A stretch of 29,065 nucleotides of DNA, taken from CAYOPZ01 sp964406005. GTDB taxonomy: Bacteria > Bacteroidota > Bacteroidia > Bacteroidales > SM23-62. A program made the position numbers and the translations under genes. Each line of letters opens with the position of its first letter. Within the stretch, counting starts at the first letter, position 1. This document shows positions 9,301-19,600 of the stretch, one piece after another. Below the pieces are notes generated by a model, which did no database searches, was not told the origin of the DNA, and saw nothing but the letters and a program-made list of their open reading frames with translations. The stretch is taken from NCBI GenBank assembly GCA_964406005.1, contig CAYOPZ010000040.1, positions 1 through 29,065 on the forward strand, read 5' to 3'.

Positions 9301-9664
9301 TGATTCTGCGATTAGTGCTGAAGCAGATGAAAACATGTTAAAAACAGTTTTGCGTAACCTTGTTACAAATGCCATAAAATTCACACCTGAAGGAGGGAAA
9401 ATTACAATTAGTTCCAGCCGGAAGGACGATCACATTGAGGTTTCAGTCAGAGACACCGGTGTTGGAATTCCCCAGGACCGCCTGAATAAACTTTTCAGCA
9501 TTGACACAAATGTTTCCACTCCGGGAACTGCCGATGAAACAGGGACCGGTTTAGGGCTTGTTCTCTGTAAGGAATTTATCAAAAAACATGGCGGAGAAAT
9601 CAGGGTTGAAAGCGAACCAGGAAAGGGTAGCAGTTTTATTTTTTCCTTGCCGGCAGGTAAATAA
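6347..9664 (+). CDS. Membrane histidine kinase with reg_prop beta-propeller sensor, lacking receiver and HTH domains
   Basis: 1105 residues. After an N-terminal signal or anchor segment (about 5-30), 14 reg_prop blades can be counted (LWIGTEMGLNKYDG, IWIGTSDGLNLYDP and so on, through to IYFGGNYGFNSFQP). This is the number expected for two seven-bladed propellers in the periplasm. A Y_Y_Y domain follows (about 715-800, ending VIIPPWYKT), then one transmembrane helix (about 803-824) and a coiled coil. The HisKA domain carries the phospho-acceptor His890 in IGHDLRNPF. The HATPase has its N box (LRNLVTNAIKFTPEGG), G1 (VRDTGVGIP) and G2 (GTGLGLVLCKEF). Most SusCD-linked proteins of this type (hybrid two-component systems) continue into a receiver and an AraC-type HTH. 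This one stops after the ATPase, so it needs a separate response regulator, not present here. It probably senses a periplasmic glycan fragment, possibly the SusCD substrate. Confidence 0.93.
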   Translation: MLPFMMRRKHRIRLTLISAIIMLSFNWGRTQYSPKMKFNYITDQQGLMSNRVIGVLRDSKDYLWIGTEMGLNKYDGSELKSYFPDDDDPNSLSAKWVKFIIEDRKNRIWIGTSDGLNLYDPDTDLFTVYRNDPADSTSIAGNCLFTALIDKNGSFWFITGGGCLNRWDPENENFERYRYDSFNEPIVPPTNLMAEDSKGIIWILSNTNKIYRFNPESREFLSITDIHIELGDNFNKCLYIDKQDKLWIASYGFGFFSYDPGTGETQEYPSNGGGKGTSANTIWNILPEDDRYLLLAVDHGGIDRFDKVTETFEYITSTSGNHGLNNNSIWTLYIDKEGILWVTTATGGINYNNPKQNKFKLFSHIEGHPNTLSNNSVTSFYEDSEGMIWIGTDGGGVNIFNPRTGDFKVMKNDPSDPYSLSGDFVMGVLEDEDKDIWIGTWANGVNKYDRSTGKFTHYMPKENSTTSISGHDIWHLNSDRHDNIWCGITSVGVDVIDKNGEVIKRFSANDKFPGLEFLRLLTRDKQQDMWLCTINGLYRYDEQLDSLVYYSAFNGKDVISFYEDSKGQLWAGTSLHGLYLFTREGEIIKQYGIKQGLPNNTIQAIVEDDQGHLWVSTNQGISRFNPETGKFRNYSVIDGLQGYQFTGHAFLKSRSGEIYFGGNYGFNSFQPGEIVDNEYKVPVYINDFQVFNKTVSFNDPGSPLTKPIGETREIRLSWRQSVFSFGFSSIDYTFPENNRYKYFMEGFDIDTIETNAQRRYATYTNLDPGTYNFHVWASNNDGIWSPEGASVKIVIIPPWYKTLIARILFIVFAIALIISFYLYRVSSLKRQQIYLEKLVKERTEELESLNEQLVEKQQLIIKQSEELKESNNQLSLLNATKDKLLSIIGHDLRNPFNVVIGFSELLLERANELPKETMLQYAGHIHTASKKGQDLLENLLNWSRAQTGRLKYNPALINLAQITQDTVAFVEGSAQKKKITLQQEIDSAISAEADENMLKTVLRNLVTNAIKFTPEGGKITISSSRKDDHIEVSVRDTGVGIPQDRLNKLFSIDTNVSTPGTADETGTGLGLVLCKEFIKKHGGEIRVESEPGKGSSFIFSLPAGK

Positions 9665-9685
9665 CACACCGGTTCGTAGCTGAGT

Positions 9686-10753
9686 TCAGTATTTTCTTTG
9701 TTTCCTGTATTTCACGCCTTCCCTGCATATTTTCCCGAATGCCTTGTCCTGTTTTCTTTTCTCTGCAACACTTTTCCGGAACCGCATTTTTTCTTTTTCC
9801 ATCTTCAGATAGTTCTCATACGATGCTTTGTCAACCACGCCTTTATCGACAGCATCCAATACGGCGCAGCCCTTTTCACGGGTGTGTGTGCAATCGGTGA
9901 ATTTGCAGTCACGCGATATCCGGATGATGGCATCGAATGTGATCTCAAGCCCGCCGGCAGTGTCCGCAATACCCACTTCCCGCATTCCCGGATTATCTAT
10001 CACCATGCTTCCGTTATCCAGAACAACCAGTTCTCGATGACTCGTCGTATGTCTTCCCTTGCCTGTACTTGTGCTGACCGGTTTTGCTTTTAATGAATCA
10101 CGCCCGGTCAGATTATTGATCAGCGTTGATTTTCCGACTCCCGAGGAACCCAGGAAACAATATGTCCTGCCTTTGACAAGCACCTGCCTTAACCTGTCGT
10201 ATCCCTGCTCTGTCTGATTGCTTAGGGGAATGATCCGGGTGTTCTTGATTCTCGATCTCAATTCATTCATTATCGACTCAAGCCCGGATTCATTCACAAG
10301 GTCTGTTTTACTCAGTATCACTATCGGTTCAACTCCGGCCGAATGGCATATTGTCAGGTACCGGTCAATCCTGTTTATATTGAAATCCCTGTCTGCTGAC
10401 TGCATGATGAAGGCATGATCGAGGTTTGCTGCAATGATCTGTTTCTCACCGAATTTCGCGACAGCCTTCCGTTCGATTACGGTTTTTCTGGGGAATATCC
10501 TGTGAATAACGGCAGAACCGGCATCATATACCGTGATTGCCACCCAGTCGCCGACAGCGGGATAATCTTCACGACCATTTGCCGTAAAGCGCATATTGCC
10601 GGTGATCTCGGCTTCATATTCCCCTTTGCCGGTCTTCACAATATACCGTTCCTTATGCTCCGAAATGACCCTGCCCGGCTCGAAATCTTCCAGGTTTTGC
10701 TCCATTCTGAATTTTTCCAGCACATCATTATATCCGAGGTCTTCCAGTGTCAT
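9686..10753 (-). CDS. rsgA: Ribosome small-subunit-dependent GTPase RsgA (YjeQ family)
   Basis: 355 residues. RsgA is a circularly permuted GTPase that helps late maturation of the 30S subunit. An OB-fold region comes first (about 25-95). The G motifs follow in permuted order: G4 SKTD (148-151), then G1 GSSGVGKST (202-210), then G3 DNPG (253-256). A zinc-binding motif follows with Cys283, Cys288, His290 and Cys296. The C-terminus is basic and lysine-rich, as in RNA-binding tails. The start codon overlaps the stop of the upstream DUF5916 gene as ATGA, which fixes the start and implies translational coupling. The 3' end faces the kinase gene, with 21 nt between the two stops and no visible terminator. 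Confidence 0.95.
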   Translation of the reverse strand: MTLEDLGYNDVLEKFRMEQNLEDFEPGRVISEHKERYIVKTGKGEYEAEITGNMRFTANGREDYPAVGDWVAITVYDAGSAVIHRIFPRKTVIERKAVAKFGEKQIIAANLDHAFIMQSADRDFNINRIDRYLTICHSAGVEPIVILSKTDLVNESGLESIMNELRSRIKNTRIIPLSNQTEQGYDRLRQVLVKGRTYCFLGSSGVGKSTLINNLTGRDSLKAKPVSTSTGKGRHTTSHRELVVLDNGSMVIDNPGMREVGIADTAGGLEITFDAIIRISRDCKFTDCTHTREKGCAVLDAVDKGVVDKASYENYLKMEKEKMRFRKSVAEKRKQDKAFGKICREGVKYRKQRKY

Positions 10754-13374
10754 AATCCGAACCTGTAGGAAAGTTTGACAAGGAAGACATCATACGGATA
10801 GGAGGTGAACAGTTCCCGGGCATCGTTCCAGAGGGCAAATTCACCCGATGACTGGTATTTGTTCCGGTTGCGCGACCAGACAAGATATAAAGCGGATCCG
10901 GGCTGATACTCCCAGCGGACCACCAGGTTGGAATTGAAATCGAAGACATTGAAATTGGGGTCATCGAATGAATAATCAGTCACACCATCCGAGGCCTCAT
11001 CGATTTCGTAGGCCCCGTCGGCTTCATTGTATATGATCTGGCTCTCGGCATAGGATATGTACCGCCTGTTAAAATCGTCTGCCTGAGGATCATTGATGTA
11101 TTTGAAATCAGTGTATTTCCCGGCGGATATAAATGGCATTCCATAGTATTGAATGGTGAAGTCCGGCGTAATGTTATAATTGAACCTCAGGGTCAGGTCG
11201 GTCTGTGTCTGGTCAATGTTCCCCCTGACGTATCTTGTCCCCCCCGGGTAATCCTTATTGCTGACATAGGCAATCCGGTCATACTGCTTCATGAAGGACG
11301 GGTAAATCCTGAAACGGAAAGCGTCGGACAGCTGTACCCTTATTCCCAAATTGAAATAATGGCTGACGGATGTTTTAAAATCCCTGATGCCTGCAGAGTA
11401 ATTAAAATGGAATGTAACTTTTTTCCGTGAGTCCGTATTCACATATGACCAAAAGTTCGTATATCCGTCATATACAAGTGACGGCCCTCCCCTGAGTGTT
11501 TCCGTTGAGATGGACTTTCCGTCCCGTGAAATGCCTCCTCCCAGTCCCCAGTAATTTGTCAGTGTCATGTTCCCGTTGATATTACAGCCATAATACCTGG
11601 TCTGCAGGCCGAAGGTTGCCCCGTACCATTGGTTGAAATTAATACCGAGGTACCTGAAGATACTGAATGGTTCAGTCTGCCTGAATGCGACCCAGATGAT
11701 CTGCTGTATTTCGTCATTTCGTCGCAAATATCCTACATCATTCAGGTTCAGCCCTGGTGACCTCCATGTGATCCATGTGGTATAGAGCCATTTACTGTTT
11801 CCGGATCTTCCATACTGAATGGTTCCCCCGAAACCGTTTAAATACCTGCGTGAGGAATCTGCCTCAAGGTAGTCTGCATCATCCCGCTGAAAGAAATGCG
11901 GCGCCGAAGTCTGTGTTTTGTAAATGGCCTCTTCGCTTCCAAGTATATGGCTGTATACGGCGGATGCGTTGAGGTAATATGTTTTGTCCTTCCACTGGTG
12001 ATTGAAATCAATTCCCCCGGAATAAGCGGCACGGTGCATGGTATTGATCAGGCCGGGGGTTGACAGGTCGCGGTTTGCAGCCGTAAACATGGCCCCGATC
12101 CTGGTATTCGAGTTGTTCATGTCTTTCTGTATCCGGCCTGCAAAATAATTCGCAAGCGGTTCGACAACTTCTTCCCTCCGGTCACCGTTGTTGTCGATCT
12201 CTGCTGTTTCTTCCCGGGTAATGCTTTCCATAAAGCCTACGGACCAGCCTTTCCGTGTTTTTCCGGACAGCTTGAATGCCCCCAGGATGGTGGTGTTTTC
12301 CGGGATTTTTGCATATTCACCGTCATTCAGGCTGGGTGAAAAGGATGGAGGTTTGCCTATTCTCCGGGAATAAAACAGGTTGTCGTTCGACAGGGGGCCG
12401 TCTCCTCCCGTCATGGTGAAATCAATAATATTTTTACCTTCGATAAAGAAGGATCGTCTCTCCGAGAATTTTGTTTCGAAAGTGGTGAGGTTCACTTCGG
12501 AGGGGTCGGCCTCGACCTGGCCGAAGTCGGGATTGATAGTGAAATCGAGCGTCAGGTCATTGGTCACGCCGAATTTCCCGTCGAGGCCGAATGTGCCGAA
12601 CAGGTCTTTTCCGTCCGCAAAGGGATTCCCTTCCTCTTTTTCATAGTTTTCAAACCGGCCTACAATATAGGGAACAAGATCCTTCTGCCTTTGCGGATTG
12701 ATGTTTCTTATGCCGCGCAGTTCCCCGAAATGATGTACCCAGCCCGTTGCATTGGGTGATATGAATTGCCAGCTCGACCTTTCCTCTTTCCTGAAATACC
12801 TTCTGTTCACCTGCAGGCCCCACACATATTCATCCTGCTTCCCGAACCTGAGCTGCGTAAGGGGAATGCGCATTTCTGCCGTCCAACCGAGTGCATCAAT
12901 GCTTGTTTTTACATACCATATGGGATCCCAGCTTGAATCCCAGTTATTGTCGTTGGTGATGGCTTCATCCCCTTTCACGCCTGCTGCGGTTATGGTGAAT
13001 GAGAAGGCTGTGCGAAGGTCGTGATAACTGTCGATGTTTATCTCTGCCCAGTCTCCCTCAAATCCGTCGCGCCGGGACAACCGTTTTTCTATGCTGTCCG
13101 GGGCGGAATCAAAACATCGTATGGCTACATAGAGGTTGTTTTCATCATACAGTATCTTAAACCGGGTTTGCTGTGACGGGGGCCTGTTTTCGTAAGGTGT
13201 GATCTGCGTGAAATCACCGCTCCACTCCACGATATCCCAGGCATCTTCATCAATTATGCCATCGAGAACAGGCGGATCGGAAATGATCCTGGATGTATTG
13301 TAGATCTGTTTCTGGGCGTTCAGGCTCCCCAGGACTGAAATTGAGAAAAAAACTGCGATAATAAATCTCGACAT
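10750..13374 (-). CDS. Exported CBM9-like / DUF5916 outer-membrane beta-barrel protein
   Basis: 874 residues. The signal peptide is MSRFIIAVFFSISVLGSLNAQ. Residues about 30-220 form a CBM9-like (DOMON-like) domain, with PPVLDGIIDEDAWDIVEW, LYVAIRCFDSAP and GWTAEMRIPLTQLRFG. The rest (about 230-874) matches the general look of DUF5916: alternating beta strands with many aromatic residues, FFIEGKNIIDF, FYSRRIGK, and a final FLVKLSYRFGL resembling an outer-membrane beta-barrel C-terminus. The function of this family is not established; binding of a saccharide at the surface is an inference from the CBM9-like part. It is the first gene of a minus-strand pair with rsgA (4-nt overlap) and is divergent from the giant T9SS protein gene, which also carries CBM9-like domains. 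Confidence 0.88.
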   Translation of the reverse strand: MSRFIIAVFFSISVLGSLNAQKQIYNTSRIISDPPVLDGIIDEDAWDIVEWSGDFTQITPYENRPPSQQTRFKILYDENNLYVAIRCFDSAPDSIEKRLSRRDGFEGDWAEINIDSYHDLRTAFSFTITAAGVKGDEAITNDNNWDSSWDPIWYVKTSIDALGWTAEMRIPLTQLRFGKQDEYVWGLQVNRRYFRKEERSSWQFISPNATGWVHHFGELRGIRNINPQRQKDLVPYIVGRFENYEKEEGNPFADGKDLFGTFGLDGKFGVTNDLTLDFTINPDFGQVEADPSEVNLTTFETKFSERRSFFIEGKNIIDFTMTGGDGPLSNDNLFYSRRIGKPPSFSPSLNDGEYAKIPENTTILGAFKLSGKTRKGWSVGFMESITREETAEIDNNGDRREEVVEPLANYFAGRIQKDMNNSNTRIGAMFTAANRDLSTPGLINTMHRAAYSGGIDFNHQWKDKTYYLNASAVYSHILGSEEAIYKTQTSAPHFFQRDDADYLEADSSRRYLNGFGGTIQYGRSGNSKWLYTTWITWRSPGLNLNDVGYLRRNDEIQQIIWVAFRQTEPFSIFRYLGINFNQWYGATFGLQTRYYGCNINGNMTLTNYWGLGGGISRDGKSISTETLRGGPSLVYDGYTNFWSYVNTDSRKKVTFHFNYSAGIRDFKTSVSHYFNLGIRVQLSDAFRFRIYPSFMKQYDRIAYVSNKDYPGGTRYVRGNIDQTQTDLTLRFNYNITPDFTIQYYGMPFISAGKYTDFKYINDPQADDFNRRYISYAESQIIYNEADGAYEIDEASDGVTDYSFDDPNFNVFDFNSNLVVRWEYQPGSALYLVWSRNRNKYQSSGEFALWNDARELFTSYPYDVFLVKLSYRFGL

Positions 13375-13434
13375 ATGTAATGATTATATGCCTGAATTCA
13401 GGTAGTAAATGCCAGTATAAGCGAAATTGTAAAT

Positions 13435-13465
13435 TAAATATATATATTTTTCCCCGGCTTTCAAG
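13435..13465 (-). promoter_or_regulatory. Candidate promoter of the DUF5916-rsgA operon
   Basis: On the minus strand, CTTG (13465-13462) and TATATTTA (13442-13435) are separated by exactly 19 nt. Each has one mismatch to the Bacteroidetes consensus TTTG-N19-TAnnTTTG. Transcription would start near 13428, giving a leader of about 50 nt before the ATG at 13374. Confidence 0.45.
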
Positions 13466-13556
13466 AGTTTTTTACTAACTCCCCGGATCGTACGGATCAA
13501 CGCATCCAGTAAACTGACCCGGATTGCAAAAGTTTTATTAATTTTATCAATTACCT

Positions 13557-13587
13557 GTTGAAAATCAATATTCTCTAAATATTTTTT
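13557..13587 (+). promoter_or_regulatory. Candidate promoter of the giant T9SS protein gene
   Basis: GTTG at 13557-13560 and TATTTTTT at 13580-13587 are separated by 19 nt. Each has one mismatch to TTTG-N19-TAnnTTTG. A transcription start near 13594 would leave a leader of about 68 nt to the ATG at 13662. The in-frame TTG at 13608 would lie very near the RNA 5' end, which supports the ATG start. Confidence 0.45.
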
Positions 13588-13661
13588 CTAAGCTGTCCGA
13601 ATATTTATTGCCTGAAAGTCAATTGTTGGCGGCTGATTATCTTAAAAAGGCATTCAGGGAA

Positions 13662-16600
13662 ATGATGACAAAGTTCTCAGGGATCCGGATTGGCATATTC
13701 GGGTTGACGATTCTATTTACGGGGATCAATGTCAATGCCCAACCCGGTGTTCCTGTACTCTTTTCACCCGGGGATTGTTCCGTTCAGATTCAGACACGGC
13801 CGGTATTGTACTGGAACGCATCTCCGGGAGCCGATAAGTATACTTTACAGGTATCGCTTGATTCGCTTTTCGGAACGTTCGTTTATAATGATACAAGCAT
13901 CGTTGATACCTGCAGGCAGGTAGGGCCGCTGGCAAACAACAGGACCTATTACTGGTGTGTAAGCGCTAAGAACGGGGATGGAAGCAGCGCTTTCTCCGGG
14001 GAATGGAGCTTTACCACCCTGCCCGCTCCGGAGGTACAGACCACCACACAAATCAGTTCATTTATTTCTACCGGAAGCAAGCCCCGGGGCTTAGCCTGGG
14101 ATGGAGAATATCTTTGGATGATTGACAACATTGGGAACCTGTACCAGTATGATACTACGGGAACTGAGGTAAAGACCATTCAGGGCGAGTTCAGTTTTGA
14201 CAGTGACCTGTCCTGGGACGGGACCGGCCTTTGGATCGGCGGCGCCTCGGTAGGGGGCGGCGCTTTGAAGATCGACACGGACGGGAACCGGATCGATTCA
14301 TTGCCGGTGCATTATTCCGATGGGAGCGGTATGGAATGGGACGGGCAGTATTTCTGGTTCGGGGATTATGATCTGTCAGAAATACATAAATACAGATCCA
14401 ATGGTTCGGAATTCCTTAACTGGGAAGCAGATGATATAACAGGTCACCCCACCGGCATAACCTATGATGGTATCAGGCTCTGGATCGGGGGATCGGGAGG
14501 AACAACTTCCAATACGATCTACAAGTATTCCATACTGGGAGACCTGATCTACAGTTTCGATCTGAACGATATCGGCATAACGGCCGGTTCGGGCTCTTTC
14601 ATTTCCCTGGCGTGGGACAGCACTTCCCTGTGGTATGCCGCGGACGATGGGTTTGATGTATACAGGTTGCGTGTCCCCTATTATCACGAAGCGCCTTCAG
14701 TGCCGGTAATTGTCTCACCCGAGGACGAAGCGGAAATAAGGAACGTTTTAACCCCTGTATTGAGGTGGAACGCTGTACTGGATGCGGCCCGTTATCATGT
14801 ACAGGTCTCTGAGGACCCGGCTTTCCCGACGTTAATATTCGAAGATTCGACCATCATCGATACCTGGGTGCAGGTCGGCCCCCTGGAAGATAATATCACT
14901 TATTACTGGCATGTCAGCGCAGAGAACAGCGGGGGTACAAGCACTTATTCCGGAACGTTCAGCTTTACCGTATATGACGACCCCCCGTCGGATCCCTCGG
15001 GCCTGGTTGCCATTCCGGGAAACGGACAGGTAAAACTATGCTGGGACCCCAATTCCGAACCTGATATAAACAAATACAGGATATACAGGAATAAAACATC
15101 ACCTGCCAACATTTTGACAGACAGCATAACCGGTTCTCCTCCCGGCACTTTATATGTCGATACGGATGTCACGAACGACAGTTTGTATTTCTTCCGCATT
15201 ACAGCCGTGGACAATGCGGGAACAGAAAGCGGCTTTTCGAATGAAGTTGTGGCCGTGCCGGTAATCGAACAGGGCAATGCATTGTTGCTTGACGGGAGTG
15301 ACGATTACGTGGATGCCGGTACGGGGAATGCCCTGGACGACCTGGGTTCGGAGTTCACCGTGGAAGGATGGATGTATTACCATGAATCGGTAATAGACCA
15401 TGCAATCTTCGGATCGGTCTCAGATGGCGAAGAACGGCGTATTTCACTGCGATCCAATGCTTTTACCATACAACCCGACGGCCAGGGATACAGTGAAATA
15501 GTCATGGATGATCCTGTCGATACGGGATGGCATCACCTGGCGGGAACCTATGACGGAAGCAATATCAGATTGTATGTAGACGGGATCCTGCAGGGCACAC
15601 AGCCCGTAAGCGGGACGCTCGATCCCTCGCCGACATTCAACGATATCGGCCGTCAGGGATTCGGATGGCATATGGAAGGGCAGATCGATGAGGTCTGTAT
15701 CTGGAATATGGCCTTAAGTAGCGAAGAAATTAAAAATACGATCTGCAGGCCCGTTCGGGCGAACAGTCCCGGCCTGTTGGCGCTCTGGCATTTCGACGAA
15801 CCGGATACATGTTCAACTGCCTACGATGCTTCGGCCAGTATGATCCATGGAACCCTGATGAACGGGGCTTCGTTTACCAGGTCACATGCAATGGCCCCCG
15901 TTGCTCCGTCGGGGCTCGGCATATATGAATATTCAGATCAGAGTGTCACCCTGCAATGGAACGCCAATACAGACTGCGACCTCAGGAATTACAGGATCTA
16001 CCGTGATACATCGTCCCCGGCTGCTGTTTTGTACGACAGCGTGTACGGCTCTCCTCCGGATACCCTGTATACCGACACGGATGTGGACTTTGACACAACT
16101 TACTATTACCGTATTACCGCTGTTGACAGCCTGGGAAACGAAGGTGCTTTTTCAGAGCAACTGGTCCTGGGAGATATTGTCGTTGACGGTATTAAGGATC
16201 CGTTCTGGGAAACGGCAACAGCCCATATCCATCTTGGACAGGATGAGATTGTAGGCGGCGAAGCGGATGATGACAATGATTTTTCGGCCGATCTCTACCT
16301 GGCCTACGATTCTTTATACCTGTACGGCTTTGTTGAAGTGAAGGATGATTCGGTGAGTTCAAAATCAGGTTGCTGGTGGGATAATGACGCCTTCTCGCTG
16401 AGGCTCGATCCGGTTCCGGATTCGACGGTCAGGGTTGACTGGGGCTCGGATGACGAGCCCAACTGGCGGGACATTATCGATAACATCGAATTTACAACAG
16501 AAACCGGTTATGATGATGAACGGAACGGCACAGGCAATACGATTATCAGCCGGGTATTAACGGACACCGGCTATATTGTTGAATTCGCCGTGCCGGAAGA

Positions 16601-19600
16601 GGAAATGATCAATAACAATACCGATCCATCGGAAACTGTTCTGTTACAGGAAGGTACACAGATTGGCTTTTATTTCGAGCTGGCCGACCAGGACGAGGAA
16701 TCTGAAAGGGAAGCCATGCTGGCCTGGGGCCATAGCTCGGTAAACATTAATTCCAGAAAAAACGTCACACAGTATGGCAGCATGACCTTCCTTTCCGGGA
16801 ACCAGATACAGCTTTCCCGTGATAACCTGGTCATGGCGGAAGATCAGCCTTATATACAGGCACCTCATATCCATTCGCACCATTGGCTGGAAGAAAATTT
16901 TGAGGGCTGGGGTTATCACCTGTATGTTTATGCAAACGACCCGCAGGGCCTTGAAGATATCGATTCGGTATGGGCGGAGGGCCCGGAAGGCGGACATTAC
17001 CGCCTGTACGACGACGCGACAAACGGGGACAACTGGCCCGGGGGTGACGGCAGGTACTATCTTGAATTCGGTGATGATTCCCCGATTCCGGTAGGGGAAT
17101 ACACATTTTATGTAAGGGACGGATCGGGAACGCTTTCGTTTGTAAGCGATTCCCTGACAAGCGATTTGGAATATCCCGAAAACCTGGTCCCGGTGCATAA
17201 CTCCATCGTTTCCGACCCCGGTTTCCTGATCGATTGGGATGAGGTGCCGGGAGCGACAGGTTATTACATCAGTGTCAATCTGGTATCAGACTGGGAACTG
17301 TACTGGGGGGCCGGCCGTGCCCCGGATTCCACCTCGGCTAAATATAACGATAACAGTGAAGGCAAAGCATTGGTCGAAGGAGAGGTATACTGCCTGACGG
17401 TTTATGCCGGTAATAACAGGAATACATCCTTTACAAAGGTGAAGATCGCTTACATGATACAGTCAAGCATTGTCATCGACGGCATAAAGGATGCTTTCTG
17501 GGACATTGCCGCTGCACATATCCATCTTGGGGAAGATGAACTTGTCTGGGGAGAAGCGGATGATGAAGATGATTGTTCCGCCGATGTTTACCTGGCTTAC
17601 GATTCCGTTTACCTGTACGGCTATGTGGAAGTGAAAGACGATATGACCGGTTCGGAAGCAGGCTGGTGGTGGAACAATGATGCCGTTTCATTGAAGTTCG
17701 ATACATATCCCGATTCCGTGATCCCGGTTTCATACGGATCATGGGAAGAACCGAACAGACGGGATATAGTCAGCATAGATATTACGGCGGAAACGGGTTT
17801 CGATGGTGAATCAAGCGGTAACGAATACACAATACTCAGCCGGGCCCAATCTGACAGCGGGTATGTAATTGAATTTGCCATACAGGAAGCAGGCCTGGAA
17901 AACCGGAATACCGACCCGCCGGAACCCGTATTATTGCAGGAAGGCACACAGATTGGTTTTTATTTTGAAATGGCCGACCAGGACGAGGGAACGGAAAAAG
18001 AAGCTGTACTGGCCTGGGGCCATGAATCTGCAAACATGAACTCAGGGAAAAATGTGACCCAGTTCGGCAGCATAACCTTCCTGGCCGATAACCAGGTAGA
18101 GTTATCCCATGACAACCTGGTCATGGAAGAAGAGCAGCCTTATATACAGATTCCAAGTATTTGGATATTACATAGAAATGATGAGAATTTAAATGAGAGG
18201 TGGCATCATCACTTTTATGTTTATGCAAATGATCCGCAGGGATTGGATGACATAGATTCGGTCTGGATTGAAGGGCCTGACGGCAGCCATTACCGTTTAT
18301 ATGATAATGAGGAAAATGGTGATGAATATGGAGGAGATGGATTGTTTTGCAGCTATAAACTATATAATTATCCTCCGGCATTAGGTATATATTATTTTCG
18401 TGCCATTGACAAGGCGGGAAATGAAGTATCTGTTGCGGATACTTTAACCGGTTTGCTGGACTATCCGGAAATTGTTTTACCTGCGGGAGCGGCCATCATT
18501 ACAGAACCTGATTTTCAGATCGACTGGACTGAAGTGCCTGACGCATCCTATTACTCGGTATCCATAAACCGGTCATCCGATGGGGATCATTACTGGTACT
18601 TCTATATCGAGGATCCTGACCAGACATCCGTAAACTATAATGAAAACGGGGAAGGCCGTGACCTGATCGAGGGAGAGATATATTATTTATACATCAATGC
18701 TGGTAAAACAAGAAATGAATCACAGACCCGTATTAAGTTTACCTATGCACCGCAGGCATTGATCATGGTCGACGGGATCAGGGATTCCTTTTGGGATACG
18801 GCAACCGGTCATATCCACCTGGGAGAGAATGAAGTAGTGTGGGGAGATATTGACGATGAAAGCGACTGCTCGGCCGATGTGTACCTGGCCTACGATTCCT
18901 TGTTCTTGTATGGATTTGTCGAGGTAACGGACGATACGATGGGCTCTGAATACGACTGGTGGTGGGACAACGATGCCTTCGTGCTCAGATTCGATACGGA
19001 TCCGGCAACATTGGTCGAAGAAGAGGATGCTTCGGACATATTAAGCCTCGAATTTACAGCCAGGAATGATGCCGACGACCGCAGGAACGGCGGCGATGAG
19101 TATGATGATAATGCGCCTGTTTTGCTAAGCCGTAATATTAACGATCAGGGATATATTCTTGAATTTGCCGTATCGGCGGAAGGCCTGGTCAATACCGGCC
19201 CTGACCCCGATGAAGCCCTTGCCCTTGAAGAAGGAACACAAGCCGGTTTTCTCTTTCAGATGGCTGACGAGGATTCCATACAGGGAAGGGAAGCCGAACT
19301 GGCCTGGGGGCATTACTCCGTAAGCCATAATTCAGAAGACAATGTGGCGCAATACGGCAGCATAACCCTGCTGGCTGACAATCAGATACAATTTTCACAC
19401 GATAACCTGGTCATGGATGAATATCAGCCATTTATGCAAATTGCAGATTTTTATTCCAGTTATTATTCTGATGAGTATTCAACTAGATCTGAAGCATGGG
19501 ATTTAAATGTTTCTTTGTATATAAATGATCCGCAGGGCCTTGATGATGTCGATTCTGTATGGGTGGAGGATCCGGAAGGCAGTTATTATCTTTTAAATGA

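Larger units (their letters stand above)
13375..13661. other. Divergent regulatory region between the DUF5916 gene and the giant T9SS gene
   Basis: This 287-nt stretch contains one promoter candidate in each direction (listed separately), an AT-rich tract at about 13431-13450, and a 12-nt perfect palindrome CCTGAATTCAGG at 13391-13402 in the DUF5916 leader. A TTG codon at 13608 is in frame with the giant gene but lies in the probable leader. Confidence 0.5.

Noticed and set aside
13391..13402. CCTGAATTCAGG palindrome as an operator
   Set aside because: Only 12 nt, single copy, and located downstream of the promoter candidate; too little to call.
13608..13661. Upstream TTG start for the giant protein
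   Set aside because: It adds 18 residues before an already complete signal peptide and lies very close to the predicted transcription start; the ATG at 13662 is preferred.
16644..17198. 184-codon minus-strand open frame inside the giant gene
   Set aside because: Shadow of repeat 1. Similar antisense frames recur at matching places in other repeats, as expected from repeated codon patterns.
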